Below are positions 61,188 to 64,000 of a DNA stretch of 64,000 nucleotides, in pieces. The stretch comes from Candidatus Nitrospira nitrosa (lineage in GTDB: Bacteria; Nitrospirota; Nitrospiria; Nitrospirales; Nitrospiraceae), in the NCBI RefSeq assembly GCF_001458735.1, contig NZ_CZQA01000001.1:1054001-1118000 (forward strand), given 5' to 3'. The notes under the pieces are model-generated. The model worked only from the letters and a program-made list of their open reading frames with translations, was not told where the DNA came from and did no database searches. The position numbers and the translations under genes were made by a program. Positions within the stretch are counted from its first letter, which is position 1. Every line of letters begins with the position of its first letter.

Positions 61188-64000
61188 GTGACGGCACAGT
61201 GCGGAACGGATCGATTCACTGACGCACAACGAATGGAGCTGCGCTCATACGTCCAATTGGCGGGCGAGTGTGTCTCTCAGTATTGGCCCATGCGGACGTT
61301 TATTCATCACAATCCGCTCCATGGACTGGAGAGGATGCCGTTTGAACTGGCCGTGGAGCACGGAGAACGGTTGTTCGGTGGACGAGGGTATTTGAGTAAC
61401 GAGGAGTATCGCCGTCACTTCAGAGCTGGACGTATTATGAGTGAAGATCTTCAGGCAGCACTCGAGTCGATTGCTCTAGACGAGAACATTACATTTGCAG
61501 GTAAACGTTTTAGACATCAAGAAATTCTTGCGGCGCTCGTGGTGTCTGGTCTCACCGACTCAGATGGCGCCGTCGATTCTGTCGACGGCCAGCCCAGTGC
61601 GGAAGGGGTGCTCACCTGGCTTCAATCTCAGCCATGCACAGAGATCAGACTCGACAATCCCACCTCTTCGGCAGAAATATCGCATCTGTCGGCACGGGAA
61701 ACGCTCAGCGCTTGGTGCGATGCAACGTTGGGTACCGCCCTTGTCAAACGTATCAACCAGGAAATGGTGAAGTGGTGCAGCTCGTTCCTCGATGAGGGCG
61801 AGGCAGGTTGGAGCATGCCGGGGCGCGAGCAGACTTTTTACCGAGCGTGGAAGTCCCTTGCAGCCCATGATTGTACTCTGCGTCTCATCGGCATTCAGGA
61901 TGCGGCCGCCAAGATCGCCGCTCTGCCTGATCGTCCTGATGATGCCCTGCTGCAACACCTTGCACAGATGCGTATTCCCAAACAAGCGTGGGAGTCCTAT
62001 CTCTCGTCGCAGTTAACCGCCCTACCGGGATGGACAGGGTATCTCAAGTGGCGATCTCAGCAAACGGACCATCCCTATCAGGAGGTCTACCCGGTTGACC
62101 TCGTCAAATACCTGGCGGTCAGACTCTTCTATGAACGAGAACTTGTGCAGGAGGCCTGTCGGGATACCTTGGGGATAGACGGACAGGATGAGGCGATCCA
62201 CCGTTTTGTCGTAGCCTATCCACACGCGTATCGCCTGCGTCGGACTTGGGTCAACGGACAGGTGCTGACTCCATTCCAACGGCAAGTTCGGCAGATGCTG
62301 AAACCGAAGACTCGACATGCGCATCACAGTTGGGAAGAACTTGGCCTTCAGCACGAGGCCCATTGGCGTACACGCCAAGTTCACCAACGCCATCATCGGC
62401 TGGCCTCACAGCTCATGCGCCTGTCGAAGGCACTTGCGGTAGATCCGGAGGCGATCCAAACAACCACCCGGTCAGACCTGCAGACATTATACGAATGGCT
62501 GGAAGGCTGCTCATCGGCCCTGCAGTCTTCCATATGGTTGAACGCGTTCGAAGGAGGGTACAGAAGGCGAATCCTCCATGAGTTGACCGCAAGCCCCAGG
62601 CAAGGTGAGGCGGATTCTGTCTCTCCTTCATTGCGAGCCTTAGCCCAGGTCGTTTTCTGCATCGACGTGCGTGCCGAAGTGTTTCGTCGGCATTTGGAGC
62701 AGTTGGGTGGGTATGAAACATTCGGTCTTGCGGGATTCTTCGGCGTCCCGCTGGATTATCAGCCATTCGGCGCACATCAGCCTGTCGCGCACTGTCCTGT
62801 TCTGCTGAAGCCAAAGAATCGGGTCCGCGAGGTTCCACGAAGTTACCAAGGCCTTTTGGTGGAAGAACGGAAACAAGCCGAACAGTTGGCTCGCACGGCT
62901 ACTGAATTGCTGCATGACTTGAAGACCAACGTGGTGACACCCTATGTCATGGTCGAGGCGATCGGCTGGTTTTTTGGGGTTCCGCTGCTAGGCAGGACGC
63001 TCTTTCCTGCTTGGTATGCCAAGGTCAGACGATGGGCCCGACGAGTGTTCATGCCATCACTGGCCACCACCCTGACAGTGGAGACACTGCAACGGGAAGA
63101 GGCTGAGGAAATGGTCGCCACCGAACAGCGAGCGATCATTCGGGAGGTTGTCCGTCAACGGCTCGCTCTCGACGGCGCTGTGCTCTCGCCGACACTGCTC
63201 GATAAAATCAGACGAGTAGCGATCGGTGAAGCCGAAAATAGTCATGAGGACATTGTGAGGGTACTCGGCTTGACATCTGAAGCGCAGGCGGCCCTCTATC
63301 AAGAGTTACGCGATCGCCATCGGATCAGTCCAAGAGGAGTGTCCGCGTACTTAGGACGTCTCACACATACGGGATTTTCGGCGGGAGAACAAGCCTACCT
63401 TGTCGAGGCGGCCTTACGGCTCATGGGTCTCACAGCCAATTTCGCACGTGTTGTCCTGTTCTGTGCGCACGGCAGCACCTCGCAGAACAACCCATACGAA
63501 GCGGCGCTGGATTGCGGCGCCTGCGGTGGAAATCATGGATTGCCGAACGCTCGTACGATCGCGGCGATGGCCAATAAACCGACATTGCGGGAACTACTGA
63601 AAAAACGTGGGATCGTGATTCCTACGGATACACAGTTTTTGGCTGCAGAGCATGATACGACGACAGACTGTGTCCGCATCGTCGATTTGGAAGACGTTCC
63701 GGCTACTCACCGGAAAGATCTCGAGCGATTACTGCTCGATCTCGATCGAGCAGGGGGGCAGGTGTCGCTGGAACGGGCTCAAGCCTTGGCGCCACGAACT
63801 TCCCATAACGCCCGTTCGGCTCGGCAGTCAGCTAGACGAAGGAGTGAGGATTGGGCGGAAGTGAGACCTGAGTGGGGGCTGTCAAAAAACAGTTTGATTG
63901 TGATCGGCCGTCGCGCTTTGACCCAAGGCCTGAATCTAGAAGGTCGCTCGTTCCTCCATTCGTATGACTACAGGCAAGATGCGGCGGGCAAAATTCTGGA
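61188..64000 (+). CDS. dabA: DabA2 (DUF2309), 3' partial
   Basis: The frame runs open from GTG 61188 (GAGGAG upstream) to the right edge, 937 complete codons, so the C-terminal part lies outside. The N terminus RMELRSYVQLAGE and SQYWPMRTFIHHNPLHGLE follow DabA1. The zinc and catalytic residues are present: Cys491 with Asp493 in FCIDVRAE, His761 in FCAHGSTS and Cys776 in LDCGACGG, with the same 15-residue spacing as in DabA1. It forms a DAB pump with DabB2. It diverges clearly from DabA1, so the duplication is old or one copy was acquired. Confidence 0.93.
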   Translation, partial: MTAQCGTDRFTDAQRMELRSYVQLAGECVSQYWPMRTFIHHNPLHGLERMPFELAVEHGERLFGGRGYLSNEEYRRHFRAGRIMSEDLQAALESIALDENITFAGKRFRHQEILAALVVSGLTDSDGAVDSVDGQPSAEGVLTWLQSQPCTEIRLDNPTSSAEISHLSARETLSAWCDATLGTALVKRINQEMVKWCSSFLDEGEAGWSMPGREQTFYRAWKSLAAHDCTLRLIGIQDAAAKIAALPDRPDDALLQHLAQMRIPKQAWESYLSSQLTALPGWTGYLKWRSQQTDHPYQEVYPVDLVKYLAVRLFYERELVQEACRDTLGIDGQDEAIHRFVVAYPHAYRLRRTWVNGQVLTPFQRQVRQMLKPKTRHAHHSWEELGLQHEAHWRTRQVHQRHHRLASQLMRLSKALAVDPEAIQTTTRSDLQTLYEWLEGCSSALQSSIWLNAFEGGYRRRILHELTASPRQGEADSVSPSLRALAQVVFCIDVRAEVFRRHLEQLGGYETFGLAGFFGVPLDYQPFGAHQPVAHCPVLLKPKNRVREVPRSYQGLLVEERKQAEQLARTATELLHDLKTNVVTPYVMVEAIGWFFGVPLLGRTLFPAWYAKVRRWARRVFMPSLATTLTVETLQREEAEEMVATEQRAIIREVVRQRLALDGAVLSPTLLDKIRRVAIGEAENSHEDIVRVLGLTSEAQAALYQELRDRHRISPRGVSAYLGRLTHTGFSAGEQAYLVEAALRLMGLTANFARVVLFCAHGSTSQNNPYEAALDCGACGGNHGLPNARTIAAMANKPTLRELLKKRGIVIPTDTQFLAAEHDTTTDCVRIVDLEDVPATHRKDLERLLLDLDRAGGQVSLERAQALAPRTSHNARSARQSARRRSEDWAEVRPEWGLSKNSLIVIGRRALTQGLNLEGRSFLHSYDYRQDAAGKIL

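Noticed and set aside
1-64000. CRISPR arrays, prophage genes, IS transposases, carboxysome shell or RuBisCO genes
   Set aside because: Looked for and not seen; short repeats upstream of sulP1 and dabB2 are palindromic operator-type sites, not CRISPR repeats.

Overview
This 64 kb window comes from the chromosome of a Nitrospira-type nitrite-oxidising bacterium. The decisive evidence is an adjacent nxrA/nxrB pair (2861-7676) with the lengths, Tat signal and cluster ligands of the periplasmic Nitrospira nitrite oxidoreductase. No IS transposase, prophage or CRISPR array was seen. The only mobile-looking element is one short non-coding inverted-repeat element.

Layout. 1-2339: a transglutaminase-like membrane protein cut by the left edge, then tRNA-Gly(GCC). 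2400-7746: nxrAB with an A/T-rich upstream region, a sigma54-like promoter, a hairpin between the genes and a terminator. 7983-23063: housekeeping and small conserved genes (Trm112-like, DUF502, GNAT, two lipoproteins, LOG family, beta-CASP nuclease, P1 peptidase, FIST, FKBP, GcvT, Nudix, FabI, DUF4118, ArfB). 23183-29769: two secreted alpha-carbonic anhydrases, a SulP transporter, and a DUF2490 outer-membrane protein with a frameshifted partial copy beside it. 30313-42354: an SPFH lipoprotein, an outer-membrane barrel, a tripartite RND efflux operon, a DUF3365 c-type heme protein, a PII-like protein and a lipoprotein. 43430-49982: a second SulP transporter followed by a response regulator / histidine kinase / response regulator set of the sigma54-activator type. 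50180-64000: two DAB-type inorganic-carbon transport loci on opposite strands, separated by an MpsC-like (DUF2294) gene and a DUF72 gene.

How the parts may work together. Nitrite oxidation (nxrAB) powers autotrophy, and most of the right half looks like an inorganic-carbon supply island: periplasmic carbonic anhydrases, two SulP candidates for bicarbonate uptake, two DabAB pumps, an MpsC-like protein and PII-like proteins.

The main new observation is a 14-bp palindromic motif, GTGYR-N4-YRCAC. It occurs as tandem exact or near copies roughly 75-260 bp upstream of good sigma54 (-24/-12) promoter matches in front of dabB2, sulP1, sulP2, the SPFH lipoprotein, the RND operon and the 41686-42354 lipoprotein. 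The two-component set encoded in the same island has one intact sigma54 activator (GAFTGA motif plus C-terminal helix-turn-helix) and one degenerate paralogue (GAFAGA, no DNA-binding domain). I infer a local sigma54 regulon for carbon transport and envelope functions, and I name the intact regulator as the leading candidate activator. Function assignments rest on motifs read by eye; no database search was possible.
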